Origin: Hydractinia symbiolongicarpus
Lineage: Eukaryota > Cnidaria > Hydrozoa > Anthoathecata > Hydractiniidae
Assembly (NCBI RefSeq): GCF_029227915.1
Contig: NC_079887.1
Span: 21,697,650-21,761,649, forward strand
Length of the DNA stretch: 64,000 nt
Direction: 5' to 3'
The notes beneath the pieces are model-generated. The model saw only the letters and a list, made by a program, of their open reading frames with translations, was not told the origin of the DNA and did no database searches. Positions within the stretch are counted from its first letter, which is position 1. The number at the start of each line of letters is the position of its first letter. Positions 36,290 through 48,483 of the stretch are shown here, piece after piece. Position numbers and translations under genes: made by a program.

Positions 36290-38640
36290 CACAATAAAAC
36301 TGTTCCTTTTTCACCAAATACGTGATGAAGATTAAGAAGATATAATTTTAAGTACAACCCAGTGAGGGTCATTTCTCTTTTACACAATTTCGAGTGTACA
36401 GAATAAAGCACTTCTATCTTCTTTCTAACGTCACGTTTGATACATGTGTTAGCTGGCATCACACGTGATGAAACGCTAACTTTCTTTCCCTAGACAATTG
36501 TTTACGACGTCTTTTTCTCCTAGAGATTTATTCTGACCATAAGAAGAGCAGGAAATAGTGGGAAGGGTTTCTTATCTTACCCCCTTGTTTGTCGCTTCGG
36601 TTGCACTCCAAGGTAACATCAAACCGGATTTCTCATTTAAATTGACTTACTCAATAGGGTGTTGGAAATAGCCACCCTGTTTAGCCCACTATGGGAAGAA
36701 GTGGATACAGGAATTTGCATGACGTTATTCAACATTCAATAGGATCTACATATTACGTTTTACATAAATGACATCAAAGAACCTTTATTATTTTTAATAA
36801 CTACAGAGGTGGGCGGTTAATTTATCAGGGTGAACTGCCTGTTTCAGCAGAGCAAAGTAGAGGTTAAAGATTGTAAACAATAGCCTGCTTGCAACAACAC
36901 CTAGACATGCTAGGTTTCTATAGCACTGAATCAGGAATGAAAGGTCATACAACATTGCAAAACAGAAGAATAGTTGCTAATTACACTTAATCAACAATCA
37001 ATTAAACAAAATCAATCAATCAATTAATTAATTAGGATATGTTAATTAAATTTAGATGAGTTACATGATCACCTAAAAGATAAACCTCGTTCCCAAGGAT
37101 TACTTACTTTTTCGATGGATTATAGTTTTTAATCGTTGTTTTTATGATTGAAAAAACTGCATTATTGCAGGTTATTCTATCACATTATTGTCCGAAAAAA
37201 GAAATAATATTTTTACGAGGAAAGGAAATAGCCAAGAAGACCAAAATCATGACTAGCTCTTTTAAAAGAATTTAAAAGTGAAATGATTATTTGTTTATTT
37301 TACTTTGAGCAGGTGGTTTTGTCATAGTGCAATCTACAACCCTCCCTAAAATATGTTGAGACAACTCCAATAATAAGTCAAAATAAGGGTTCTCCATCCC
37401 CTCCCTCCTGTATCAATGTTGCCTTACTGGAGACTTGCTCAGCAGCTACTACCCTCAACCTTAAATTGGGGAGAGGGGGGGGGGGAAAATTTGCAAAAAA
37501 ATCAGTTTGTCTCATAATTTTTGCGAGGGATTGTAGAACTACACGTGCCTTTTTTTTCTTGCTTGCTTGCGAGGATGTAAATAAAAACATGTGAAATAGA
37601 TGTTCAGAAATTTTACCTTTAACTTCGTGACTACTTCTTTAATAAAATAAAAAGTGAGAATTGACTTTCGAAAGAATTATTTTCTTGCAGTGTCAGCATC
37701 AATAAGCACTCAGCATTTTCAAGCTCGAATACTAGCTTTCTTTACTTCTTTCACCGTTGAGAAGCAAATCAGCGTATGAAGTTACTACGTCTTTAATAGG
37801 CAACACGTATTCATCATTCAAGCCCTGTGGGGCTCACTTCAACGTTTTATTACTAAGTGTTAAGGTAGATTTCCATACGACTGTATTTTCTGCTCTAACG
37901 GAAAAAGGTCAAGAGCTTTTTCCACAAAAATACGCAAAGTCTGCCGTTAGTCAATATATATATGCACAAAATTGAAGCGTGTGTCCATTTGATTTGTTTA
38001 TGGTTGGTGAATTTGAAAGAACTTATAAAATAACACGCGAGGTGATCTGAGTTCTTATTCTGTTGTATGCATTGCACCACTACCTTTAGGATTGTCAGGT
38101 TGGTGCATAATACGGTTTAGTATGCCACTGTCTTTCCAGCTGGTATTAAAAATTTGCTTCCATTCAATAGGATTGTGTAAAATAATTCACGGTGCTTGTT
38201 TTAAACGCCGCGTGTGAGATTACGTCGTGAAGCAAGTTACGTTAGAAGATTTTTAACTGCTCAATTACCGTTCAAAACAGGACTTTTGTTTGTTTCAAGA
38301 AACATTCGAGAGCATTTAAGCTTTCGTCAATCTACGTTAACAAAAACATACAACTGATTACCGAAAATTGTTTCACAACTCGTGGTCCGTTAAGCTCACT
38401 AATGTATGGAGCTTGCTACCTGTTATATGCTGTATGTTGGCTTGGATAAATTCAGTGCTTTAAAGCAAACCTGAACATAAAAAAGTTTCAACTGGCGACG
38501 AATTCCGGTGCACTAGCGTTACGATACTTCAAGAAGCACCAAATACGTTCTTGTATCGACGTAGTCCATTCAAAAATTCGTACTGGATAAAGAAGATCAG
38601 GCTTCTGACTTAATCTGTTGCTTTCTAAATTATATTATTA
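36290..38640. other. Gene-free stretch
   Basis: Short low-complexity tracts (CAATCAATCAATTAATTAATTA near 37013-37034; poly-G near 37473-37483). No supportable gene or element. Confidence 0.45.
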
Positions 38641-38649
38641 TACCAACTG

Positions 38650-38925
38650 ATGCCTTTTACCAACGTTTGGCTTCAGTTCAGAAAGCGTTGGGTTCAAACC
38701 CCGGACGAGTCTTGCTAAAAATTGTAATAGTGTGAATCAATCCTTGCTTAACGTTTTTTATGAGAATAGGATTGATATCTTAGGCGGTCGAGCGTCTGTT
38801 GTGCTTGCACGTCTTCCGTAACTCAAATGGGAGCCTTAAATGCACTAGGATACCTATGGCAGAATCCTTATTCATAAAGATATCATTAGGCTATCCTGGC
38901 CTAATAATAATAATTAGAAGTATTT
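38650..38925 (+). mobile_element. Partial tRNA-derived SINE
   Basis: A B-box-like GGTTCAAACCCCGGACGAG at 38691-38709 is followed by a ~200-bp unique body and an (ATA)n-type tail, CCTAATAATAATAATTAG, at about 38900-38918. The A-box region upstream is degraded. The family differs from the other two SINE types in the window. Confidence 0.45.
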
Positions 38926-40198
38926 CATTATCCTCCTTAGCAACACATCAACGCTATAAATGTTTTGCGTTGTTTTAAAGGCTAGCTTTTCTACGTTCCC
39001 AACCGAAATAATATCTCTGAAAATTGATTGTTTATTGCCGCAAAGTTTTAGCCAGTGTGGTATACAGTTCGATTTAAAATTATTACATGTTATTGTAGTA
39101 TTTACAAATATTTATAAACTAGTTATGACTTTTAATTAACATGGAGTTAATTAGCGTTAATAAAGAGCGGAATAAAAATTTCAGACACTTTACTAGCAAG
39201 AGAGGCTGACATAAAGGAAGTCACAGTTAGCTAGTCCTGGATATTTTTAAAACTTTTATTGCAGTTGTATCAATAAATGACTAAATTCTAAAAAATATAG
39301 AAATTTTTTACCGTTCTGCTTGTTAAGGATTTAGAAACACAATGCGAATTCAGAAGTGATGTTTTTGTTAATTTCTATAAATGTAGCTAGCTAACCTCGT
39401 ATTTGAAAGCTATGATCGGTATTGTTAGTAGAGATACTAGAAGCTAATTGAACCCTCTATAGTTACTATATTACTCAAACGGTATCGTCTTCTGGACCTG
39501 TACTTAACGTAAACTGCCTTATTTTTCTATACCTAACGCAGCTCCACGAAATATTCTCGGTTCACGTCCTCTGACGGACCATTAAAAAATCCCCGAATAT
39601 ATTCCATTCGGTGAGTTGAGAAATTTTGTCAATCACTCTTTTCACTGAATTTGAAATTTCAATGCTCTAAACACGAGTAAACAAACTTCACAAATCGTGT
39701 CTTTTTGACCTTTGTTGAGTTAAAAGTTAAACAAAAAATCACCTTTTTCCAAAACATCTCAGGACTTCTTACAAGGTTTTAAACCTTTTGAAATTAAACA
39801 AAATATTTCCAAAGTGTTCTGGATCACAAGCTATCTCGGTGCGTTAGTTTCCAAAAAATGTATTTTTTGGCTAAATTAGAAGTGCTACAACTTCGGTAGA
39901 AACCAAAATAATTATGCTCGTCTTACTAGATACTTTTTTGGACCGGTCTCATTAAATTCTTTCGTAATTATAGACCCCGAGTTCCTGAACTTACCGGCTT
40001 TCGGAAACATCAAAATACCTTTTTTCCTTTTTAGACAGAATATTAATTTTAACCAAGACATAGCTATGTTCGTTTCTAAAACGTCTATGCATGTTTAAAT
40101 TTAGCCTCACATCATTTGAAATTTTCACTTCTGATATTACGTTTGGTTAATACAGTTCCTCGTTTTAAGGCGGGAAAACACAATAAAATATTTCTTTA
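38926..40198. other. Gene-free stretch
   Basis: AT-rich, with no exon, RNA gene or repeat boundary that I can support. Confidence 0.45.
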
Positions 40199-40521
40199 AG
40201 GCGATCATACACAATCCAATTAATCGAATTCGATTTGTCGAAATTATATTAAATCTTAAAATAAGTTTTTAACGAATGTTTATTTTTTTTAAAAAAACTC
40301 ACATTTTTCTGAACGCACATTTATTTAATGTACGGATTTTAAGTATTTTGATTGGTTAAAAACCTTTCGATTAAATGAAAAAGTTAAACCGGTCCGACTT
40401 TTTAATTTCGAATTCGACAAGCCCGAACATGCCGAAAGCATAAGATTTACCTATGATACACGATCCAATGTGTCGAATTCCACAAATCGAATTCGATTAA
40501 TCGAATTGTGTATCACCGCCT
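40199..40521. mobile_element. Harbinger-type MITE (AGGCGRTSATACACAAT ends)
   Basis: A 323-bp element with ~40-bp imperfect terminal inverted repeats. The left end is AGGCGATCATACACAATCC and the right, inverted, AGGCGGTGATACACAATTC; both are followed by ATTAATCGAATTCGATTTGT. It is flanked by TTA at 40196-40198 and 40522-40524, the 3-bp TTA/TAA target typical of PIF/Harbinger. The interior is AT-rich and non-coding. Confidence 0.8.
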
Positions 40522-42744
40522 TTAGAAACATTCAACAATTTCTACCGAAACTTTTTTGTCGTAATGTATACTTGGAAAGAATTTAAACACAATGAAAGTT
40601 GGTTTAACGTGTTGCAAAAGTTAACGGTTTTTATCAACTGAACGGTTAAATTTTTCTTGTCTTATAAAAAAGATCAATGGAAACCTTTGATAAAATTGCA
40701 CTAGTTCAATGTTTTTCTACTTTTTTTTGAGAAGGAAAGTGTGCGAAGGTGGAACGTGAAACAAGGCACGTTATTTTTGATAATTTTTTAAGAAAGCTAG
40801 AATATAAGATTTAGCATATCGCGCTACGCCCTCGGTATTTCATTGGTGTTTTTGCTTTTTTAATTTGAATAAATATTTTTCTAGCCCTATACAGATCTGA
40901 ATTCATCCGCAGATAGTTTTGAAACTTGTTAGGATTCGGAGTTTTTTCCTTTTCCACGTTTTTTCTGCTTGTTTAAGGTTACTGTAAAGGAAACAATTTT
41001 TTTTTAGGTTTTTTGCAAAAAATTCATGACATATAGGAAAAAAAATTCTCTTTCTCTTTCTGTTAATAATTCTAAACGTGTGCACGCATATTCAGCATAA
41101 AGAAAAAGTTCATACTTCCATCTTCTTTCTGTATACTCAGTTCACACATTTTCACAACACCGACGAAGATCTTTAAAAAAAAAATATCTCGTTAGTAAAT
41201 TTTTGCATACATGCCTTTACGTTTGTGGTCTCTTTTTCCGAAAGCTTCCTATTGGCTCATTGAAATTTTTGGTAATGGAAAGCTGAATAAATTATGCACA
41301 AAAGGTTCCCGGATTTTTTAGTATAAATTACTGATTAGCGAATCATGACGATAGAAAGAAAATAATATGCATTTTTTTGAATGATTATATATAATTACAA
41401 ATAATTTCATAACGACGTTGTTACCAAAAAAAAACCGGGAACATTTTTGAATTTAATTTATGCTGAATGTAATAGTGCAAAATCGAGAAGTCGGCGACCA
41501 CGCGTTCGGAAGAAGAAGCCATTTTAAAACGTACGGTGAAAAAAAATGGTGTGTGTTTAATTCATTATATTTTCATTTTGAAAAATTAACATCTCACGAA
41601 AATAATACCATCAAAAAAGTCTTTCATCAAACATTCAGAAACAAAATAAATAAAAAAAAAAATATAAAAGTATTGGTAAATTATAAGGGTTTTTCTGAGA
41701 CTACTCATCAAGTGAGTTTTTTCCTTTACAGTAACCTTAATATTTTAATTATTATTATACAAGCAGCTACCTTGCTCTTTGTAATTTTTTTACTCATCTC
41801 CAACAACAATTCTTTTTTAGAATACACACGTCAAAAGTCAAAAGAAATATTTCACCGTGTATTTAGAACTTACAATGATTGTGGCATATTGATGTTTGAG
41901 CCCATATATGATTCAGACGAACCGAATTGGACGGCGAGACGTGTCTGAGCATGCGCAGTTTTGTTTGTTTTGATTTAGTTATGAAAATGTCGCTTCGCCG
42001 AAAAGTTAAAACAGTTTATAATTTTTGGCGAAGAATTTATTTGCTGCGAATTTTCAGCGAATTCGAACGCAATATTTAGTGTTTATTCTTAGAAAAATTC
42101 ATTACTGCAAAAATATTTAAAATATCAGTTTTGTTTTTAATACCGAAAAGGGTGCTCACATTCGGTATTTTAAATTCGCCTTCTTTTTTTTCTTTTTTCT
42201 TTGGAGATTAAAGAAATATTTTGATGAAATTCACCGTCGAATTCGCTTTTTTTAATTCCCTCCACAAAAACCCGCTTTTATACTTATATTCTTCCCTCTC
42301 TTTCGTGCTTGCAGAAGTATAAGTTATTTTAGTTATTTCTAAGTGTGACAAAATGTTAAGTGACTTTAAAAAAGAATCAGTACGAATGAGCCAGTTTGGT
42401 CGATTTTTACTGTTCATAAAGAAGTAAAATTAAAACCAATAGAGCGTTTTACTTACTCGATTACTAATAAATTGTAATTAAAATCAACATGCCGCATACA
42501 TTTTTGAGAACATTAATTTAAAATAATGCGACACTCAGTCTTCGGCTTTCTTATACTTGTGTTCTTTGTTTCTGTACTGTCGTAATCTATGCTAGAAGAA
42601 GTATAAGGTATTTCGAATTTTATTTTAATTACTTCAAAAGCGTGGCAAAAACATAAAATTGTTGGAATTTCAAAGACTTGACTAGATAGATATATGCGCA
42701 TATTTTATATGGCTAGCATCACAAATATCGAGGAATATACCCCG
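40522..42744. other. Mostly unassigned stretch; long AT-driven frame 41460-41948
   Basis: A 162-codon plus-strand frame (41460-41948) has a hydrophobic segment but a composition dominated by Lys, Asn and Ile, and no recognisable motif; I do not call it a gene. Two similar minus-strand blocks about 275 bp apart (around 42290-42370 and 42570-42660, sharing CTTATACTTCT and GAAATA motifs) may be a decayed duplication. Confidence 0.35.
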
Positions 42745-42749
42745 TCTAT

Positions 42750-43018
42750 TATTTCTAGGAGGGGCCATGGCTTCGATGGGGAGTCCTAGAGTATTTAATG
42801 CTCATTTAGAGCTACTCAGACCCAATTACGGTCCGCGCTCTACAACATCCAGCGGTCCACACAGTGTGCTATCTCCCCAATTTCCCTTACATGGCTCGGG
42901 TTAACCCCGGGCTATGGTAAAATTTACTCGCCTATGTCGAATCGCTGCTAAGGGGGAATCAAACCCCGATCTCCCGTACAAACTGCGAGAGTTATAACCA
43001 CTAAACTACGGCGCCACT
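42750..43018 (-). mobile_element. tRNA-derived SINE, family 2
   Basis: On the minus strand it begins GGCGCCGTAGTTTAGTGGTT (A-box TAGTTTAGTGG) and has a perfect B-box GGTTTGATTCC with a T-stem-like context. A ~200-bp non-tRNA body follows, with GTAAGGGAAATTGGGGAGAT and GGACCGTAATTGGGTCTG. It differs from family 1. The head resembles a tRNA over its first ~70 bases, but the long unrelated body makes it a SINE rather than a tRNA gene. Confidence 0.8.
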
Positions 43019-44320
43019 GATTATAGAATTGTTACGTTACCACCCTGCAGTTTTTTTTTCCTTCTGAAAATAAATTGCACTTTTTGAATATTCTTTTTGT
43101 GTATTTTGTAGTTAATGTATGCAGTAGACCATAAAAAAGTTGCACTTTTTTGAGACATATTTTCGCGTGGATTAATATTTACCTCTTCTAGGAAATTAAG
43201 AACTTATTTTCAACGATACTTTATTTATGTCCCACAAGCTGTTAATCAGTTCATTATGGTAAAGTTATCTTGTTTTTAAATTCCTTTAAACTTCAGAATT
43301 ATCTTTTTCTCCTTCTTTGAGCCACTTTTCAGTTTGCTCTTCAAACGTTTTGTCAAAGTACATTCATTTTCTCGTTGTCTTCTATTTCTTTATGCTGTTC
43401 TTCCATGTTTATGGATCCACGAAGAGATATTTCAAATTTTTGCCTACTTCTAAAGAAGTTTCTAATGGTTAAAGGGTAATTGACGTGTGTGTGTGTGTTT
43501 TCTGTATCAGCGACGCCTTTAATGACGGGAAGTTCGGAAGAAGAAATTCGTATTTACTTATTAATGCAGTGAGACCTGATTTTCACTAAACAAAAGCAAC
43601 TGGCATAATTGAGACTACTGCAAAATTCATAGCGTAACTAAAGAAATGAGTTTTTCTTATAAAGACATTTACACATATATCAACAGAGAACAGGTTTATT
43701 TGTTTTTATTTAAAACGAATTGCAAATCGATTTTTTTATTAATTATCCCTAATTATCCTTTTAGTTTAAGTGCCTCTCTCAAATATGGCCCACTCTTTCC
43801 AGGAGCATTTTGAATTAGGCAGCCAGAACGCTCAATCGAACTTTTACGGTGCGTGATTGACCAAAAGTTTTTGTAAGGCACTGAATCCTTCTCTATACCC
43901 AGAAGGGAAGCATGAAAAATTAGTAATGATAACTTGCAACTGAACGTAATGAAATTGTAGTGCAGTTTTATTTCGGATTTATTACTAATTTGAAATAAGT
44001 CTTAAAGGATAACCTCAGACAAATATATCACGAATGTGCACCATGCAACAAAGAAATTATCAAATCCTTTCTTTAAAAGTCAGGAAATATTAGCGAAACA
44101 GTGTGAGAAATTGAGGAGCAAATCCTTTAAAAACAATGATGTTTTGATAAAGTGTTGAAGTTCTGAGTGGAACTTTTGTTGAATATCGATGTGTGGTTCT
44201 TCCCAAAATCCCACTCTTTCCAAAAATTTAGTTAAAATTTTGGAAGAAAAACACATTGATATCTGACAATAATAGAATATTGTGCTCCAAAGCAATTATT
44301 CCTTAATTGACTTTCTAAAT
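43019..44320. other. Gene-free stretch
   Basis: No supportable gene. A short (GT)n run (GTGTGTGTGTGT) lies near 43485-43498. Confidence 0.45.
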
Positions 44321-44327
44321 TTTAGAA

Positions 44328-45599
44328 ATGGCAAGGATATTTGATCCTACATTTCCATCTCTCCTGTTGTTACTGTGTTTGTTTAAGTTACAATGTGCTA
44401 CCGCAAAAGTGAATTGGCAGAACACAGCTGAACTTCTCGACGCAGTGGATGGAAAACTTGGTTCAACGAATACTGTAATTGGATCATATTCGAGATTATT
44501 ATCCGTGTCAGCAATATGGAGGAGATGACTTAGTGACGACCAGGAGAGTTTGAATCTAGCCATTACAACCTTATCTCTGTTAGATATTGGAGGTGGAATC
44601 CTAGCACCTATTGCCGATAATATAATCGACGGTATCACAACTGAAAAAGCGTTTGCGGCGACTAAAAATGCAATGACAAAATGACAAAAATCCAATGACA
44701 AACAATCTTGACGATTTAACTAATCTGAATGACAGAGAATTAAAAAATGTACTTAAAACGCAAAGAAACAAGGCACTGCAAGCATTCGGTGATGACGTTA
44801 TGCGAGCGCATGGAAGTCGATCTCTTAAATACATTAAAAAAGCTAAGAGATTCTTGAAGGTGAAAAGTCTTGGAAAAGCATTGGGTCCTATTTTTGATGC
44901 TGTTAGCATAGGTGTGAACAGTTATGGTCTCTACACTGCAATACGTGATTGTAATAATGATGCTGAAGCATGCAATCCTTTTGCGATGACAGCTGCTGCA
45001 TTTAGTATTGCATCTAGTGTTGTGGGTGTCGAAACATTTCTTGCTTCACTTGTAGTTGGAACAACAGTTTCTTCCGTTCTTGGACCAGCTGGTGCTGTAG
45101 TGTCATTGTGCCTTGCAATTACAGCCACGTTGATTGAACTCTTTTGGAAGCCCAAACCAACTCAAGCACAGCTGGATCGAGAATTAAAAGAAAACTTAAT
45201 GAGAGACTTTGACAGCATTTCAAGGCTTTAACTGTACAATACAAACATGTTTCTCAATAAGAATGATGTTGAAAGGAGTAATTTGTATGTCGTGAATCAA
45301 GGTCATCTGCCCAAATGGTTTTCACATCATTTACACAATCTTCGGTTAGGTTTAATTAGTGCTAACCAACCAAGAAAAAAAAAACAATAAGGCAACTGTG
45401 CTCGAAACCTATGTTAGGAGATGCTTCCGTCGGTAACCAATACAACGTTAGAGTGTCCTTATCTTATCAATGGAGAAAAGTCCCTGAAAAGTCGCTCAAA
45501 AGATTCTCTTGGTTATAATTTCTGTGCATTTACTAAAAGTGGTAGGGACTATGCATGGAGGGCAAAACAAGCTCATAATGATCCTGATGATTATTTTTA
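44328..45599 (+). pseudogene. Decayed secreted protein gene with hydrophobic helices
   Basis: It starts at an ATG just after an acceptor-like TTCTAAATTTTAG, with a signal-peptide-like stretch (PSLLLLLCLFKLQC). The same frame continues past a TGA at 44526-44528 into DDQESLNLAITTLSLLD and GGGILAPIADNIIDG. A frameshift near 44680 moves coding to the 44695-45231 frame, with KRFLKVKSLGKALGPIFDA and a long alanine/valine-rich hydrophobic region ending ITATLIELFWKPKP. A TAA at 45229-45231 interrupts it. Similar-looking coding resumes (NLYVVNQGHLPKWFSHH), then another stop near 45389, and a last block (SKDSLGYNF, TKSGRDYAWRAK) ends near 45599. At least four lesions make it a pseudogene. The family is not recognised; the hydrophobic helical core could suit a membrane-inserting secreted protein, which is inference only. 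Confidence 0.6.
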
Positions 45600-46165
45600 A
45601 CATTGGGTGCACACTTTCAGAAGGAAAGACCGTATATGTGAGAAACCGAAAGAACTGATTGCAAAGTGTTTTTTCAATTTGTATGTTTGTGTTTGAGTTT
45701 TTAATACTACAACACCAAAACAACAATAAAAAATACTTGTTTCTATAGCTTGTAAGATCTTTTTGTATTGGAACGAAACCTGAACCAGGAGGCCCTGGCC
45801 CCGGTCGTTCAATTTGTACAATTAAATCGGACAAGCGTTTTTCCTGAAATTATTCGAGTAAAAGCTGAGGATGACGTGTTGTTTTATTCTGGTTTTTAAA
45901 ACAGATTTTTAAAATGCATGGATTGTAAATTGGATTGGAATTGTAAATATCCAAGTTAAATCAAACTTGGCATACCAATAGTACGTCCTTAAGGAAACAA
46001 ACAGGGCGGCAATTAATTTTGCTTGTGTCAGCAATGTTTCTGTGACGTCGTTGAAGGCATGAAATTTGTCCAAAATATCATTATCTGATAATTTAACATA
46101 TTTTCCGGCTTTACATAATTCGCCTAAAAAAATTATTGATCATGCGTCCAGAATTTATGAGATGT
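45600..46165. other. Gene-free stretch
   Basis: No supportable gene or repeat. Confidence 0.4.
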
Positions 46166-46169
46166 TTCC

Positions 46170-46440
46170 CCTTGATAAAAAAAAGTTGTGTTTCAAAAAC
46201 GAAAGTTATTATACTTTTTCAATTATAAGGATTTCATTAAGATTTTTAGAGTGTCATTAATAGCCTATAATTAAGACTCTAATAGGTATGGAACCTGTAG
46301 AACCTAACATAATTGGCTCGCGGGTGCATAACATATAAGCATAAACGTTCAATACTTATCATGGCCATGCAGCACAGTAAAAAGGAGTTGTTGAAAAAAA
46401 ACGGCAGGGTAATCCCCCCCCCTTCCTATTCCTTTAACCT
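46170..46440. mobile_element. Diverged TTAA-MITE copy
   Basis: It shares TTATTATA(C/T)TTTT, ATAAGGATTTC, the CATGGCCATGCAGC motif and an AAAAAGGAGTT(G/C)TT block with 11158-11345, and ends in a C-run and CCTATTCCTTTAACC, an eroded terminal repeat. Strongly diverged. Confidence 0.5.
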
Positions 46441-46724
46441 CTAGAGATTAATTATTCAGCCTACAGGAATTTTGGATTTTAATAAAGGATAATTCAGACA
46501 CAGAAAATTACAAACCAAATTTTTATAAACAAAGCTGAAGGAACATTATGAAAATCATGTCTATTCTCAGAATTAGGGAAGAGCAGATGTCTTTTGTTTT
46601 CGAGAGATAACATTCACCAAATAAAAAAGAATACAACAAAATAAACATGGATAACGAATGCTGCAGGTCAGATTACAAAGGCGGAAGTAAGAGATTTTAG
46701 CAAAGACAATAAAATTAATCATCC

Positions 46725-46765
46725 TAACTTGCATTAGATCGTGCCACATGGTCTAATGCAAGTTA
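46725..46765. other. 16-bp stem-loop
   Basis: TAACTTGCATTAGATC and GGTCTAATGCAAGTTA are complementary with one G-T type mismatch and enclose 9 bases. The stem is too short and the loop too small for a typical microRNA precursor. It may be a foldback element. Confidence 0.55.
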
Positions 46766-46984
46766 GTTTTGAACAGTGCATTATTAGTGCGTTATTCTGG
46801 GGACGTAAAATTAGTTGTCGTCTTAGGCAGGTGGTCATCTTTTCAGACACCTAAGGCTTATCTGCACTAGGCGGAATACTCCGCGCGGAGCAGAATATTC
46901 TTCCAAGTGGAAATGCTCAAAGTTACCTATCCTCTTTCAGTCGCGGAATAATTCCTCCGCTAAAATGAAATAAAATATATGAGC

Positions 46985-47545
46985 GCTTTTTTTAATAACT
47001 TCTTAATGCTACTTTGCGTGGCTAGGATACTTACTAAGTTTCAATATTTATCTATTAGACACTTACATGGCAAATTTTTATGTCCGTTTAGAGGCTTTGA
47101 TATTAATCGAAACTATCCCTAAAAATCTCTATAAAAGCCTTATAGTGGGAAAAATATAATAACTCTTGTTAGGATTATCGTTAGAACTTGAAACTTCCAA
47201 CACAACTTTGTTTCATCATGAAACATCATTTTGCATCCTTTGGACACGTGATTAATTCGACTTCCCGATTTTTTCAGATTTACCTGAAATCAGGAAAACC
47301 CGGATTTCCGGGCAATTTAGGCAGTTTTATATGCGATCTGTGTAAAAATCGGAAAATATCTTAAATAACTTTTATTTAGCTTTCAGAAACTTCAAACAGA
47401 ATGTAAAAATTCGCTCTAGAACTGAAGTAATTGAATTTTAAGCATATAATGGCATTTTGAACAAATTTCAAGCTTCTGATGTGACGTACTACAAGTGTGC
47501 TAAGTTTGATTCAGTTTGGACAAGCCTATGAAAAGTTATTGAGTC
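46985..47545. mobile_element. TTAA-MITE copy, two-block form
   Basis: It starts TTTTTTTAATAACTTCTTAATGC like 6610. It then contains the 11158-type block on the minus strand (47020-47165), followed by the 6640-type block on the plus strand (CGTTAGAACTTG, TTTGGACACGTGATTAAT, GGATTTCCGGGCAATTT, TTCGCTCTAGAACTGAAG). Neither TTAA nor intact terminal repeats could be placed at its ends. Confidence 0.7.
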
Positions 47546-48483
47546 TACCGACGGTTGTTGGGCTCATTCTGTAGCTGGCACCAACTTGAGCATCGCCCGT
47601 CAATAAATATGGCGAAGGATTATTAGGTTTCCGCTGTTGTTGTTGTTGTTTGTTTTTCAATATGTAGCGCAAATTTACATAAAAACAATGTTTGTGGAGA
47701 CACACAAAAAAAAGTATTCAAAATCGTAAAACTGAAGGTCTGGTACCAACATATACCATTTTGGCGCAAATTGTTTTGCGCGTAATTTCTATACTGTTAT
47801 TAGTGGACTAGCAAACTTGTTTGCACGAAAGGGCGAAATAACGCACAAAGGTTAATACGGATAAGGTAGCTCTCCTCTTACTTACTAAAGCTTTTACTTT
47901 GCACAGAGCAAAGCAAATCTCAACAATAATAACTCCTCCTTTATAGATGTAAACAAGCGATTAGTTCTGCACAAACAGTGACACAGCGGTGCAAACACAA
48001 AAACAGAAGTATCTCAACTTCGCAGCAGCTGCTTAACTATTTCACTTTTTTCGACTATCATGATTGACCTGAACTAAACACACGCGTTAAAAGAACTATA
48101 AAAAACATATGCCTCCAGGGGGTCTAAAATTTTAAAATATATCATAAGCAAATTTAGGCTAAAATTCAAACTTTGAAAATGGCAGAATGAGAGGAAAACA
48201 AGAACAATTTAACAATATTTTGAGGCTTCAAATTAAAAAGGTAAGGAAAATTAGAAGGCTTTTTTTAAGTACTGATGTTATACGACAAACGTGTATGAGG
48301 TGTCTGAATCGGGTACGTATCTGCGGAGGAGCGCAATTATGTTAACCCACAAATGTTTAAAGAGTGCGTCGCGAAATTTGTTTAAATGTCAAATGTAACG
48401 TAAAACAATTAAAAGTACTAAAGAATTCAATGCAATATATATTTTGCGTTACATTAGCCAAGAAGAACGTTACATTTTACTAC
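47546..48483. other. Gene-free stretch
   Basis: A TTG(TTG)n run lies near 47635-47652. No gene supportable. Confidence 0.4.

Noticed and set aside
36097-36462. 121-codon minus-strand gene
   Set aside because: No signature, and it is antisense to an equally plausible plus-strand exon; neither strand is decided.
41460-41948. 162-codon plus-strand gene
   Set aside because: Lys/Asn/Ile-rich composition follows base composition, no conserved motif or repeat support; kept only as a note.
42945-43018. Functional tRNA gene
   Set aside because: A- and B-boxes are present, but the element continues into a ~200-bp SINE body and lacks a clean acceptor stem.
44315-44909. Antisense frames of 128 and 102 codons
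   Set aside because: They mirror the coding bias of the plus-strand pseudogene 44328-45599.
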